DNA of 64,000 bases from Bacteroidota bacterium (GCA_024642665.1 JAHEAR010000019.1:1-64000); one strand, 5' to 3'. Counted from the first letter of the stretch, positions 1 through 11,230 are shown. A program made the numbers and translations. Notes: generated by a model not told the origin, from the letters alone.

Positions 1-1
1 T

Positions 2-3000
2 TTTCCGTGGGTGTTTACGTATACAGTAGATCCCCCAACATTTACATTACCTGCAGCCGGTAATGCAACCGTAGCTTGTATTAGTGATGCACAAATAACT
101 CCGACACCACCTCCAACAGATGATTCATGTGGTAATCCGATAGTGCCAACCGGTCCGGTTGTAAGTGCTGATCCGGTTTGTTCAGGAGATAAAACATACA
201 CATGGGATTATACAGATTGTACCGGCACTTCTGCACAATGGATGTTTACATATACGGTAACTCCTCCGACTTTTACTATGCCTGCAGCAGGAGGATCAAC
301 AGTATCTTGTGTAAGTGATGCGCAAGTAATTCCAACGCCTCCGGCAACTAATAATTCATGTGGTGATCCAATGACGATCACAGGTCCTGTTGTAGGATCT
401 GATCCTATCTGTTCAGGTGATAAAACCTATACATGGGATTATACAGATTGTACGGGTACCTCTGCCCAATGGGTGTATACCTATACAGTTGATCCTTCCT
501 TCTTTACATTGCCTTCAGATGGTAGTTCAACAGTAGCTTGTATTAGTGATGCACAGGTAGTACCGACACCCCCAAATGTGACGAATTCGTGTGGTGACCC
601 ATTAACAATTGCAGGTCCTGTAGTTGGGGCAGATCCGATGTGTTCCGGAACGAAAACGTATACATGGGATTACACGAATTGCGATGGATCTACAGGCCCA
701 TGGGTATATACCTATACAATAGATCCACCAACATTTACATTACCGGCAAACGGTAGTTCAGCAGTGGCGTGTATCAGTGATGCACAGGCAGTTCCGGTTC
801 CCCCTGCTGTAACTAATTCGTGTGGTGATGCGATCACACCTACAGGTCCTGTCGTAGGAGCTGATCCTGTATGTTCAGGAGATAAAACATATACATGGAC
901 CTATACAGATTGTACAGGCACATCAATGGACTGGGTATATACGTATACAATAGATCCGCCAACATTTTCATTACCTGCTGCAGGTAGTTCAACAGTAGCT
1001 TGTATAAGTGATGCACAGAATGTTCCAACACCACCGGCAATAACAAATTCATGTAATGATGTGATTACACCAACAGGTCCTGTCATAAGCGCAGATCCAA
1101 TTTGTTCCGGAGATAAAACCTATACCTGGACCTATACAGATTGTACAGGGACTGCGATGGATTGGGTGTATACCTATACAGTCCAGCCCACTACTTTTAC
1201 ACTACCTGCCGATGGAGGTTCAACAGTCGCGTGTATTAGTGATGCGCAAGCGATTCCTGTTCCACCGGCAGTGATCAATTCTTGCGGTGATCCGGTTGTG
1301 CCAACAGGCCCAGTAGCAGGGGCTGATCCGATTTGTTCAGGTGATAAAACATATACCTATACGTATACCGATTGTTCCGGTACTGATTTTCCGTGGGTGT
1401 ATACTTATACCATAAACCCGCCAACTTTTACGCTTCCAGCAGATGGAAGTTCTACTGTGGCCTGTATCACGGATGCACAAGTTGTACCAACTGCGCCAGC
1501 AGTAGATGATTCATGTGGTAATCCGATAGTGCCAACCGGTCCGGTTGTAAGCGCTGATCCTGTTTGTTCAGGAGATAAAACATATACATGGAACTATACA
1601 GATTGCACCGGTACTTCTTCAGACTGGGTGTATACGTATATAGTTGATCCACCTACTTTCTCCTTGCCCGCTGATGGTAGTTCTGTTGTAGCGTGTGTAA
1701 CAGATGCACAAGTAGTTCCTACACCACCTGTTGTAAATAATTCGTGTGGTGTTGCCTTAACGATGACTGGCCCTGTCGTAGGAGCTGATCCTGTTTGTTC
1801 CGGTGATAAAACGTACACATGGGATTTTACAGATTGTACCGGAACATCCGGTCAATGGGTGTATACCTATACCGTTGATCCATCGACTTTTTCATTACCT
1901 GCTGATGGAGCTTCTAATGTAGCCTGCATCAGTGATGCACAAGTAGTTCCGACTCCTCCGGTGGTCAATAATTCATGTGGTGATCCGTTGACGATTTCAG
2001 GTCCCGTGGTTGGCCCTGATCCGGTTTGTTCGGGAGATAAAACGTATACCTGGGACTATATGAATTGTGATGGGTCTACAAGTCCCTGGGTGTATACTTA
2101 TACGATAGATCCACCAACATTTTCATTACCGGCAAATGGTAGTTCAACAGTGGCATGTATCAGTGATGCGCAGACTGTTCCAACACCTCCTGTCGTAACA
2201 AACTCTTGTGGAGATGGCATTACACCAACAGGTCCTGTGGTAGGAACCGATCCGGTTTGTTCAGGAGATAAAACATTTACCTGGACGTATACCGATTGTA
2301 CAGGGTCATCAATGGATTGGGTGTATACCTACACTATTGACCCACCAACATTTTCTCTTCCTGCAGATGATGCGTCTATCGTTGATTGTGTCAGTGATGC
2401 ACAAGCAGTTCCGACACCACCAATCGTTAACAATTCGTGTGGCGATCCAATTATTCCTACAGGTCCGGTCGTAGGCCCTGATCCGGTTTGTTCAGGAGAC
2501 AAAACATATACCTGGACATATACTGAATGTACCGGTACTGCTTTAGATTGGGTATATACCTATACTGTACTCCCTACAGTGTTTACACTACCTTCGGATG
2601 ACGGAACAAATGTAGTTTGTGTGAGCGATGCACAAGTAGAGCCAACACCACCTGTAGTCATTAATTTATGCGGTGATGTGGTTGTGCCTACAGGACCGGT
2701 GATAGGAGCTGATCCGGTTTGTTCGGGAGATAAAACTTACACATGGACGTATACTGATTGTGTTGGTAATACATTACCATGGGTGTACACGTATACAATT
2801 GATCCACCTACTTCTGTACTTCCTCCAGATGATGGTTCCACGGTAACATGTATTACCGATGCTCAGATAGTACCAGCACCACCCGCGGTCGATGATTCAT
2901 GTGGAAATCCGATCGTGCCTACCGGCCCGGTTGTAGGTGCAGATCCCGTTTGTTCCGGTGATAAAACTTACACATGGACGTATACTGATTGCACAGGAAC

Positions 3001-6000
3001 CTCTGCAGACTGGGTGTATACCTATACAGTAGATCCACCCACATTTATATTACCGGCTGATGATGGTTCCACAGTAGCTTGTGTGAGTGATGCACAGGTA
3101 GTCCCTATTCCACCAATAGTAAATAATTCATGCGGAGATCCATTAACATTATCCGGCCCAACCGTAAGCGCGGATCCGGTTTGTTCAGGTACTAAAACAT
3201 ATACATGGGATTATACAGATTGTACAGGAACATCCGGTCAATGGGTGTATACCTATACCGTAGATCCTTCATCATTTTCATTGCCGGCAGATGGTAGTTC
3301 AACAGTAGCTTGTATTAGTGATGCACAGGTAGTGCCGATTCCACCGGTAGTGACCAACTCATGTGGCGATCCATTGACGATTACCGGCCCTGTCGTGGGT
3401 CCTGATCCGGTTTGTTCGGGAGATAAAACTTATACCTGGGACTATACAAATTGTGATGGCTCAACAAGCCAATGGGTGTATACCTATACAATAGACCCTT
3501 CGACATTTACTTTACCTGCTGATGATGGTTCTTCAGTGGCCTGTATCAATGATGCACAGGTAGTTCCGACCCCTCCGGTTGTAAATGATTTATGTGGTGA
3601 TCCAATTCTGCCCACCGGTCCTGTCGTGGGTCCTGATCCGGTTTGTTCGGGAGATAAAACATATACCTGGACCTATACGGATTGTTCTGGTGCTTCAATG
3701 GATTGGGTGTATACTTACACAGTGGATCCGCCGACATTTGCTTTGCCGGCAGATGATGGATCCACAGTTGCCTGTATTACAGATGCTCAAACAGTGCCTG
3801 TACCACCGGTGGTCATAAATTCATGTGGTGATGCGATAGTTCCAACAGGTCCTGTGATTGGAGCAGATCCTGTTTGTTCAGGAACAAAAACATATACCTG
3901 GACCTATACGGATTGTGATGGAACTAATCTGGATTGGACGTATACGTATATCATTACCGGTGATACAGGTCCCGTTTTCACTGCACCTCCCGCTGATATC
4001 TCAGTGAATTGTGTGGCAGATGTGCCGCCCATGATTGACTTAAGTTATACAAATGATTGTAGCCCAGCAGGAATGGTCACTGGCATGGATTCAGGAATTA
4101 GTGGATCTTGTCCTGCGACTATTATCCGCACCTGGACTTTTACGGATGCTTGCGGGAATGTGGGAACTGTAACACAAAATATTACGATTGATGATACAAC
4201 CCCACCAACGGCTTCAGATCCCTCTACTTTTATAGTGGGCTTATGTAATGATCCTGTGCCTTCCCCTGATATCTCGGTGGTCACAGATGCTGCTGACAAT
4301 TGCAGTGCACCTGTCGTTGCATTTGATGCAGATGTGACAGATTTAGTAGGATGTACTGAAACAACGACCAGAACATTTACAGTAACGGATGCTTGCAATA
4401 ACAGTATAACGGTAACTCAGATTATTATCAGAACAGTCGACACCGACCCACCTGTATTTATTAATCCACCGGGTGACCTGATATTAGATTGTATTTCGCA
4501 GGTGCCTCCAATGGATCCATTGGATTATACCGATAACTGCAGCGGCCCGGGAACTATCGTTGGTACTGAAACGGGTCCAAGTGGCAATCCTTTAACGATT
4601 GTCAGAGAGTGGACGGTGACGGATGATTGTGGAAATACTGCAATCCATACGCAAACAATAACGATTACCGAAATACCCAATGAAACAAATTTAACACCTG
4701 TTTTGTGTGATCAAGATGTGTATACATTACCAGATGGTAATACGACAACCATTGGAGGAATGTATGGTCCGTATGTTTTTGTTGCAAACAATGGTTGTGA
4801 TTCGACTGTCAATGTGGATTTGACATTTATCCCGGAATCTACCGGAGAAGAATTATATACAGGATGTGAAGGCGATGGGTATTCGGTTATGGTCGGTGGA
4901 ACTATTTATGATGAATTTAATCCAATTGGAACGGAAACGATTTCCGGTAGCAATGGCTGTGATTCTGTTGTAACCATTAACCTGATTTTCAATATAAATT
5001 CTACCGGTCAGGAATTATACACCGGTTGCGAAGGAGATGGTTATAGTGTTATTGTGAATGGAACCATTTATGATGAGTTCAATAAGACAGGAACTGAAAC
5101 CTTAATCTCTTCAAATGGATGTGATTCTATTGTTACAATTGATTTAACATTTAATCCGCTGACGACTGGCACTGAATTGTATACAGGTTGTGAGGGCGAT
5201 GGCTATTCTGTAGTGGTCAATGGAACCACCTACGATCAATCAAACACGGATGGCGTAGAAGTTCTACCAGGTTCAAATGGCTGTGATTCAACGGTCACTG
5301 TGGCACTGGTATTTCAACCTGCTGGCACAGGCGAAGAATTATACAATGGTTGTGCTGGTGATGGATATAGTATTACAGTAAATGGTACAGTTTATAATGA
5401 AGGTAATCCTGATGGTGTCGAAACATTTCCAGGCTCCGGAGGGTGTGATTCCACGGTAACGATAGATTTAAATTTTAGTATCAATACAACGGGCGAAGAA
5501 TTATATACCGGTTGTGAAGGCGACGGCTATAGTGTCGTGGTCAATGGCACAACGTATGATGAGTTTAATAAAACAGGAACTGAAACTTTGATTTCTGCAA
5601 ATGGTTGTGACTCTACCGTCACTATTGATTTGACATTTAACCCACTGACCGCTGGAGTTGAACAGTATACGGGTTGTGAAGGCGATGGCTATTCAGTGGT
5701 AGTCAATGGAACTACCTATAATGAATCAAATACGGATGGAGTAGAAGTGCTAACGGGCATTAATGGTTGTGATTCAACAGTAACGATCACACTGGTATTC
5801 CAGCCTGCCGGTTCAGGGGAGGAATTGTATAGCGGATGTGAAGGGGATGGATATTTCATAGTGGTGAACGGTACCACGTATGATCAATTTAATCCAAATG
5901 GAACAGAAACGTTTCCTGGGCCAAACGGATGTGACTCTACAGTTACCATTGATCTGGATTTCGCTCCGGAGACTGCAGGGGAAGAATTATATACCGGATG

Positions 6001-9000
6001 TGAAGGGGATGGGTACTCAGTGGTGGTGAATGGAACCACTTATGATGAAAGCATGCCTTCCGGTACAGAAATTTTAATGGGTGCAAATGGTTGTGATTCG
6101 ACGGTAGCTATTATGCTTACTTTTATGTCAAATCTAACTGGTGAAGAGTTGTATACCGGATGTGAAGGCGATGGCTATTCAGTGGTTGTCAATGGAACCA
6201 TATATGATGAAAATAATCCTTCAGGAATGGAAACCATCACCGGACAAGGGTGTGATTCTGTGGTTACCATTGATCTGACTTTTGCGCCGGTTACGCCTGC
6301 TGCAATTACGCCTGCAGGACCTTTCTGCACATCAGCAGGAGTGATGACACTGACAGCAGTACCCGCAGGTGGCACCTGGTCAGGATCAGTATCCAGCAAT
6401 CAATTTGATCCCGCTGCATTAGGTACCGGATCTCATCAGGTAATCTATACTACATCATCCGGACCTTGTCAATCTGCTGATACAATATATATCGATGTGT
6501 ATGAGCTTGTCATAGATTGTGAAGTACTTGCAGATGAGTCTGCCCCCGGTGCATCTGATGGACGCGGACAAGTAACTATTACAGGAGGACAACCACCATA
6601 TACAATTAACTGGTCAGGGCCAATGAGTGGTTCAGGTGTGCTGGCTGCTGATGGTCCTTTTATGATCACCGGATTGTCTGGTGGCGTGTATACGATTGAA
6701 GTAGAAGATGCTACCGGTTGTATTGCAACATGCCAGTTTACTATTATGACGCCAGTTCCTTGCGATTTAACAATAGATGCACCTGTCATTATTGATGCAA
6801 CTTGTTCCGGCGTTAACAATGGTTCGATAACTATCAATGCAAGTGGTTCAATGCCACCATTTGAATATTCATTGGATGGCATTACATATGTTTCCAGTAA
6901 TGTTTTTGATATGTTGATGCCGGGCAACTATACAATTTATGTCCAGGATGCTGTCGGTTGTGAAGAAACTATGAATGTTGTTGTAGGCGTTGGCGCAGGA
7001 CCGGAGCTTGAACTGATTGAAGTCATTGACGCATCTTGCGGATTGGATAATGGATCAATAGAAGTAACAGCAAGTGGAGGTTCCGTACCGTATACATACT
7101 CTATCGATGGAAATATTTATGGATTGTCAGGACTATTCCCCGGACTTGGCGATGGAGAATACTTCATCTACCTTATTGACGATGTGGGTTGCACAGATAC
7201 CCTGGAGGTTCCTGTTTTTTCTGCAGGTTCACCGGTCATAGATGATATCATTATCACGGGCTCCTCATGTGGTCAATCCGACGGTAGCATTACAATTATT
7301 GCTTCCGGCGGAGTAGGGGTATTAATGTACTCTATCAATGGTGGTGGCAGCTTCCAGACGTCAAATGTATTTAACGGATTACCGGCCGGTGTTTACCCAA
7401 TTGTTGTTAAGGATGAAAGTGGCTGTCAAGTGACGGGGAGTGCTACGATCATGGATGTCGGTGGACCTGTAATTGATAATATAATTATTACGGCTACTTC
7501 ATGCAACACCTTTGATGGAACAGTGACGATCATGGCGACAGGCATTCCTCCATTGATGTATTCCCTAAATGGAACCGGTTACCAGACTTCAAATTTGTTT
7601 CAAAATTTACTTTCCGGCAATTATACAGTTTTCGTAAAAGATGGTAATGGTTGTATCGTTTCACAACCTATCACTGTCAATACGACCGATGGTCCGGTGA
7701 TCAATAGCATTACACCGACACACACTACTTGTGGAGAAGACAATGGAGAAATTTTTATTAATGTAAGTGGTGGAGCGCCGGACTATGAGTACTTCCTGAA
7801 TGGAACTAGTTATGGAAATACAAATTTAATTTCTGATTTACCATCCGGTGTGTATGTGATAGAAGTAGTTGATGAAAATGGATGTTCTGCGTCAGGTACC
7901 ACCACCATTAATACTTCAGTTTCTCCTGATTTTGATGTTTATATCACACCAGCTCATTGTGACATGGCCAACGGTCAGATAGAACTTGATGGGTTTGGTG
8001 GTCAGGCGCCCTATACCTATGCAATAATTCCGCCGGGGACGTTTACACCAATTTTTGTGTTCGTCAATTTGAAGTCTGACTTTTATACTGTTGCCATAAA
8101 AGATGCCAACGGCTGCATCCACGAAGAAGACGTCTTCCTTTGGGAAGCTCCTGGTCCGGCGATCACAAACATAGTTGTGACTAATCCTCCTTGCGGTGCG
8201 ACCACCGGGATGATTCAGGTGTTTTCGACCCCATCAACGAATATGACATATTCGAAAATGTTGCCTGCTTTCCAGGACTCCAATAAGTTTGTCAATGTGC
8301 TTCCGGGAACCTACACGATTACAGTCAAAGATGAGTTTGGTTGTACAGATACCGGAACGGCGACAGTAGTAGCTACACCAACACCGGATGTGACAGCAGT
8401 GGTGGTCAATACAGAATGTGGGTTGAGTACCGGTAGTATCACTGCCAGCGCTACCATGGGCGTGACCCCGTATACCTATGCCTTAGGTAATGGACCTTTC
8501 GGCGCAGGAAATGTATTTTCAAACTTACCAGCAGGCATCTACATAGTCAAAGCAATGGGAGCTAATGGATGTATTGATTCGCTGGAAGTTGAAGTTATTT
8601 CAGAGGGAACACAATATGGTGCTCTTGCAGATGCTATTTGCGAAGGAGATAGTTATATGATTGAGGGTGAAACTTTCACTGATGCCGGAGTCTATGATGT
8701 TCAGATTGCGGGAGGAGCGAGTGATGGATGTGATAGTATTTTAGTACTTACGCTTACGGTTGATCCATATGTACCGAAAGAAATATTTGATACGATTTGT
8801 CAGGGTGATATTTATCCTTACAATGGAACTGATTATACACAGGCAGGCGTCTATCTGCTGGATACCATTACTGCTGTTGTAGGATGTGATACACTATTGA
8901 CACTTAACCTGACGGTCAACCCACTTGAAGTAACATACCTCGATGAAACTATTTGTTTCAATGGCGTCTACACCATCAACGGAATGGACTATACTGTGGC

Positions 9001-11230
9001 AGGAGAATATCCTATCGATACGATACCTGCTGCCATTGGATGCGATTCAGTGCGCATTCTAAGATTAATGGTCGATCCTCTGGATGTATCTATCATACAA
9101 GCCTCTATCTGTGAAGGAGAGACCTATACGATTGGTGGTATGGATTACACCACAACAGGGTTCTATGTTATCGATACAGTGCCCGGTCCGGGTGGATGTG
9201 ATACGATCATCAATCTTGATCTGGTCGTCAATCCTTTACCTTCCGCAGATGCAGGAGCAGATATGACACTGGATTGTGCAATGCAGACGGTTACGCTGGA
9301 TGGAACAGCTACCGGAGGTCCGCCATTGTGGACAGGTCCGGGTATAGATGGTACCAATGAAAACTTACTCAACCCAGATGTAACCCAACCCGGATGGTAT
9401 ATTCTCTCGGTGACCAGCGGTGCTAATTGTAGTGATACAGATTCTGTATTTGTGGATCAGGATCCAGATGTAGTGATTGCCAATGCCGGTGTAGATGATT
9501 CGTTGAGTTGCGATGTGACGGAGATCACCTTACAAGCCAGCCCTGTAGGACCGGAGTATACCTATCAATGGACCGGACCTGGAATTGATGGTTCTAATGA
9601 AACGTTATCTAACCCGGTAGTGACCGTTGCAGGTACGTACACCCTGGTAGTAACAAATACAACATCAGGTTGTGTATCAGCTCCTGATGAGGTTGTCATT
9701 TCTGATATATCAGTAGTGTTGATAGCTATAATTCAGGACCCCAATAATTTTAATTGTTATATAGATACGGTTGATCTGAGTGCTGTGGGTTCATCCACCG
9801 GACCTAATATTGTATATGCATGGTTTAATAGTGATGGTGATTTAATATCATCATCACCAGGTTTTGAAATTACCTCGGGAGGTTTATTTGTACTGGTCGT
9901 TGAAGATACAATCAGTGGATGTTTTGGAAACGACTCTGTTTTTGTAAAAGATCTCAAGCAGTATCCAGCTGTCGAGGCTGGTCCTCCTCAGGTCATTGAC
10001 TGTAATAATCCAACCGCTATCTTAAACGAAGGAGCAACCAATGATAATGATAATGTAGTTTTCGAATGGGTAGGACCGGCAGGAGGAATTATAGGTCCTG
10101 ATACCTTAATATCGGCGACGGTTGGTTTGCCTGGTGAGTATATTCTCATCGCTATGGATTCAACTAATGGTTGTACAAATCGGGATACGGTGCAGGTCAC
10201 AGATCTTACAATACCGCCGGATGCTAATATAGATTTACTGGAAGAGATCACGTGTATTGATGAAACTGCATTGTTAGATATTGGTACGTCAAGTACGGGT
10301 CCCGATATTATTTATAGTTGGTCAGGTCCTGATCTGAATAATTTTATTTCGGAAACTTTAGAGACTTCCGTGCCCGGTGAATATTATCTGGATGTAGTGA
10401 ATCAAACTACCGGATGTTCTGCTCGCGATACTATAATACTTGATTTGCCTGATGTACCAGTGGGTATGATGGTGGATATTGTTATTCCAAATTGTGCAGG
10501 CGATGCTTCCGGCTCCATAACGGTTACGGATGTGACCGGTGGAACGCCTCCATTTATGTACTCGCTGGATGGAGGTCCGTTACAGACTTCACCTGTTTTT
10601 GAAGATCTTTTTGCAGGCAATTATTCTGTGGCGGTTGTAGATGCAAATGGCTGTACCTATGCGAATTCCTATACAATGGCGGATGGACAGATATTGTCGA
10701 TTGATATAGGTCCTGATATTGAACTGGAACTGGGTGATAGCATTATTCTATCGGCGGACATAAGTCTGCCGTGGAGTGAGATTGATTCGCTGGTTTGGAC
10801 ACCAATTGATTACCTGTCTTGTACACATTGTACAAACCCGGTATTATATGGTCTGAATAGTGCCACCATCACAGCAACCGTATATTCCGGGGGCTGTATT
10901 GACCAGGATATGTTGCAGGTCAGGGTGGATGTTGATGCTGATATTTATATACCGAATGTCTTCTCTCCAAATGATGACAATATAAATGACTGGGTAACGG
11001 TATACACAGATGATCGGGTCAAAAGAGTAGTCTATTTCGAGATTTTTGATCGATGGGGTAACCAGGTTTTTGTGGGCAAAAATTTTGCTCCAAATGATCC
11101 CCAATTGGGTTGGAATGGTTCCTTTAAAGGAAAAAGAATGAACCCTGCTGTTTTTGCTTATACCGCTCGTGTTGAGCTGCTGAATGGTTCAACTATCGAT
11201 CGAAAAGGTGATATCACCTTGCTTCGATAA
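2..11230 (+). CDS. Giant repeat-built surface protein, 5' end outside window, T9SS type B tail
   Basis: The frame is open at the left edge (it enters as F-P-W-V), so no start codon or signal peptide is visible; about 3740 residues lie inside. Modules in order: 17 tandem 77-residue Ig/HYR-like units with four Cys each (32-3958); three HYR-like domains with DACGN or DDCGN signatures (about 3959-4670); one divergent and nine regular 54-residue units (to 6292); about ten SprB-type units (about 6500-8600, plus one near 10450-10680); four short CEGD/CQGD-type units (about 8610-9240); five PKD/Ig-like units (about 9240-10440); and a gliding-motility C-terminal domain starting near 10950 with YIPNVFSPNDDN and ending GDITLLR. 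That last domain is the type B sorting signal of the type IX secretion system, so the protein should be exported to the cell surface or medium. The role is inferred as adhesin or matrix protein, SprB-like in style. No enzyme domain was seen. Confidence 0.92.
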   Translation, partial: FPWVFTYTVDPPTFTLPAAGNATVACISDAQITPTPPPTDDSCGNPIVPTGPVVSADPVCSGDKTYTWDYTDCTGTSAQWMFTYTVTPPTFTMPAAGGSTVSCVSDAQVIPTPPATNNSCGDPMTITGPVVGSDPICSGDKTYTWDYTDCTGTSAQWVYTYTVDPSFFTLPSDGSSTVACISDAQVVPTPPNVTNSCGDPLTIAGPVVGADPMCSGTKTYTWDYTNCDGSTGPWVYTYTIDPPTFTLPANGSSAVACISDAQAVPVPPAVTNSCGDAITPTGPVVGADPVCSGDKTYTWTYTDCTGTSMDWVYTYTIDPPTFSLPAAGSSTVACISDAQNVPTPPAITNSCNDVITPTGPVISADPICSGDKTYTWTYTDCTGTAMDWVYTYTVQPTTFTLPADGGSTVACISDAQAIPVPPAVINSCGDPVVPTGPVAGADPICSGDKTYTYTYTDCSGTDFPWVYTYTINPPTFTLPADGSSTVACITDAQVVPTAPAVDDSCGNPIVPTGPVVSADPVCSGDKTYTWNYTDCTGTSSDWVYTYIVDPPTFSLPADGSSVVACVTDAQVVPTPPVVNNSCGVALTMTGPVVGADPVCSGDKTYTWDFTDCTGTSGQWVYTYTVDPSTFSLPADGASNVACISDAQVVPTPPVVNNSCGDPLTISGPVVGPDPVCSGDKTYTWDYMNCDGSTSPWVYTYTIDPPTFSLPANGSSTVACISDAQTVPTPPVVTNSCGDGITPTGPVVGTDPVCSGDKTFTWTYTDCTGSSMDWVYTYTIDPPTFSLPADDASIVDCVSDAQAVPTPPIVNNSCGDPIIPTGPVVGPDPVCSGDKTYTWTYTECTGTALDWVYTYTVLPTVFTLPSDDGTNVVCVSDAQVEPTPPVVINLCGDVVVPTGPVIGADPVCSGDKTYTWTYTDCVGNTLPWVYTYTIDPPTSVLPPDDGSTVTCITDAQIVPAPPAVDDSCGNPIVPTGPVVGADPVCSGDKTYTWTYTDCTGTSADWVYTYTVDPPTFILPADDGSTVACVSDAQVVPIPPIVNNSCGDPLTLSGPTVSADPVCSGTKTYTWDYTDCTGTSGQWVYTYTVDPSSFSLPADGSSTVACISDAQVVPIPPVVTNSCGDPLTITGPVVGPDPVCSGDKTYTWDYTNCDGSTSQWVYTYTIDPSTFTLPADDGSSVACINDAQVVPTPPVVNDLCGDPILPTGPVVGPDPVCSGDKTYTWTYTDCSGASMDWVYTYTVDPPTFALPADDGSTVACITDAQTVPVPPVVINSCGDAIVPTGPVIGADPVCSGTKTYTWTYTDCDGTNLDWTYTYIITGDTGPVFTAPPADISVNCVADVPPMIDLSYTNDCSPAGMVTGMDSGISGSCPATIIRTWTFTDACGNVGTVTQNITIDDTTPPTASDPSTFIVGLCNDPVPSPDISVVTDAADNCSAPVVAFDADVTDLVGCTETTTRTFTVTDACNNSITVTQIIIRTVDTDPPVFINPPGDLILDCISQVPPMDPLDYTDNCSGPGTIVGTETGPSGNPLTIVREWTVTDDCGNTAIHTQTITITEIPNETNLTPVLCDQDVYTLPDGNTTTIGGMYGPYVFVANNGCDSTVNVDLTFIPESTGEELYTGCEGDGYSVMVGGTIYDEFNPIGTETISGSNGCDSVVTINLIFNINSTGQELYTGCEGDGYSVIVNGTIYDEFNKTGTETLISSNGCDSIVTIDLTFNPLTTGTELYTGCEGDGYSVVVNGTTYDQSNTDGVEVLPGSNGCDSTVTVALVFQPAGTGEELYNGCAGDGYSITVNGTVYNEGNPDGVETFPGSGGCDSTVTIDLNFSINTTGEELYTGCEGDGYSVVVNGTTYDEFNKTGTETLISANGCDSTVTIDLTFNPLTAGVEQYTGCEGDGYSVVVNGTTYNESNTDGVEVLTGINGCDSTVTITLVFQPAGSGEELYSGCEGDGYFIVVNGTTYDQFNPNGTETFPGPNGCDSTVTIDLDFAPETAGEELYTGCEGDGYSVVVNGTTYDESMPSGTEILMGANGCDSTVAIMLTFMSNLTGEELYTGCEGDGYSVVVNGTIYDENNPSGMETITGQGCDSVVTIDLTFAPVTPAAITPAGPFCTSAGVMTLTAVPAGGTWSGSVSSNQFDPAALGTGSHQVIYTTSSGPCQSADTIYIDVYELVIDCEVLADESAPGASDGRGQVTITGGQPPYTINWSGPMSGSGVLAADGPFMITGLSGGVYTIEVEDATGCIATCQFTIMTPVPCDLTIDAPVIIDATCSGVNNGSITINASGSMPPFEYSLDGITYVSSNVFDMLMPGNYTIYVQDAVGCEETMNVVVGVGAGPELELIEVIDASCGLDNGSIEVTASGGSVPYTYSIDGNIYGLSGLFPGLGDGEYFIYLIDDVGCTDTLEVPVFSAGSPVIDDIIITGSSCGQSDGSITIIASGGVGVLMYSINGGGSFQTSNVFNGLPAGVYPIVVKDESGCQVTGSATIMDVGGPVIDNIIITATSCNTFDGTVTIMATGIPPLMYSLNGTGYQTSNLFQNLLSGNYTVFVKDGNGCIVSQPITVNTTDGPVINSITPTHTTCGEDNGEIFINVSGGAPDYEYFLNGTSYGNTNLISDLPSGVYVIEVVDENGCSASGTTTINTSVSPDFDVYITPAHCDMANGQIELDGFGGQAPYTYAIIPPGTFTPIFVFVNLKSDFYTVAIKDANGCIHEEDVFLWEAPGPAITNIVVTNPPCGATTGMIQVFSTPSTNMTYSKMLPAFQDSNKFVNVLPGTYTITVKDEFGCTDTGTATVVATPTPDVTAVVVNTECGLSTGSITASATMGVTPYTYALGNGPFGAGNVFSNLPAGIYIVKAMGANGCIDSLEVEVISEGTQYGALADAICEGDSYMIEGETFTDAGVYDVQIAGGASDGCDSILVLTLTVDPYVPKEIFDTICQGDIYPYNGTDYTQAGVYLLDTITAVVGCDTLLTLNLTVNPLEVTYLDETICFNGVYTINGMDYTVAGEYPIDTIPAAIGCDSVRILRLMVDPLDVSIIQASICEGETYTIGGMDYTTTGFYVIDTVPGPGGCDTIINLDLVVNPLPSADAGADMTLDCAMQTVTLDGTATGGPPLWTGPGIDGTNENLLNPDVTQPGWYILSVTSGANCSDTDSVFVDQDPDVVIANAGVDDSLSCDVTEITLQASPVGPEYTYQWTGPGIDGSNETLSNPVVTVAGTYTLVVTNTTSGCVSAPDEVVISDISVVLIAIIQDPNNFNCYIDTVDLSAVGSSTGPNIVYAWFNSDGDLISSSPGFEITSGGLFVLVVEDTISGCFGNDSVFVKDLKQYPAVEAGPPQVIDCNNPTAILNEGATNDNDNVVFEWVGPAGGIIGPDTLISATVGLPGEYILIAMDSTNGCTNRDTVQVTDLTIPPDANIDLLEEITCIDETALLDIGTSSTGPDIIYSWSGPDLNNFISETLETSVPGEYYLDVVNQTTGCSARDTIILDLPDVPVGMMVDIVIPNCAGDASGSITVTDVTGGTPPFMYSLDGGPLQTSPVFEDLFAGNYSVAVVDANGCTYANSYTMADGQILSIDIGPDIELELGDSIILSADISLPWSEIDSLVWTPIDYLSCTHCTNPVLYGLNSATITATVYSGGCIDQDMLQVRVDVDADIYIPNVFSPNDDNINDWVTVYTDDRVKRVVYFEIFDRWGNQVFVGKNFAPNDPQLGWNGSFKGKRMNPAVFAYTARVELLNGSTIDRKGDITLLR
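32..3958 (+). repeat. 17 tandem 231-bp (77-residue) repeats with a 1386-bp super-period
   Basis: Units start at the PPTF-like motif and run 17 x 231 bp with no insertion or deletion. Each unit carries four Cys, in the contexts VACISDA, NSCGD, PVCSGDKTYTW and TDCTGT. Units 1, 7 and 13 share DDSCGNPIVPTGPVV. Units 3, 9 and 15 share NCDGST. Units 2, 8 and 14 end in a DPS variant. Units 4, 10 and 16 share SMDW. The true period is therefore six units. The GATGATTCATG anchor lies at 119, 1505 and 2891, exactly 1386 bases apart. Confidence 0.95.
4838..6292 (+). repeat. Nine tandem 162-bp (54-residue) repeats with a three-unit super-period
   Basis: Eight units are exactly 162 bp and the ninth is 159 bp. 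The core motifs are ELYTGCEGDGYSVVVNGT and NGCDSTVTIDLTF. Unit endings cycle FNIN, FNPL, FQPA, FSIN, FNPL, FQPA, and the EFNKTGTETLIS variant recurs 486 bases later (5072 and 5558), so blocks of three units were duplicated. A divergent unit precedes the array (about 4676-4837). Two Cys per unit could form a disulfide. Confidence 0.92.

Noticed and set aside
6469-6927. 152-residue minus-strand frame inside the first giant gene
   Set aside because: Opposite a clearly coding SprB-type region with constant frame and domain structure; no domain of its own.
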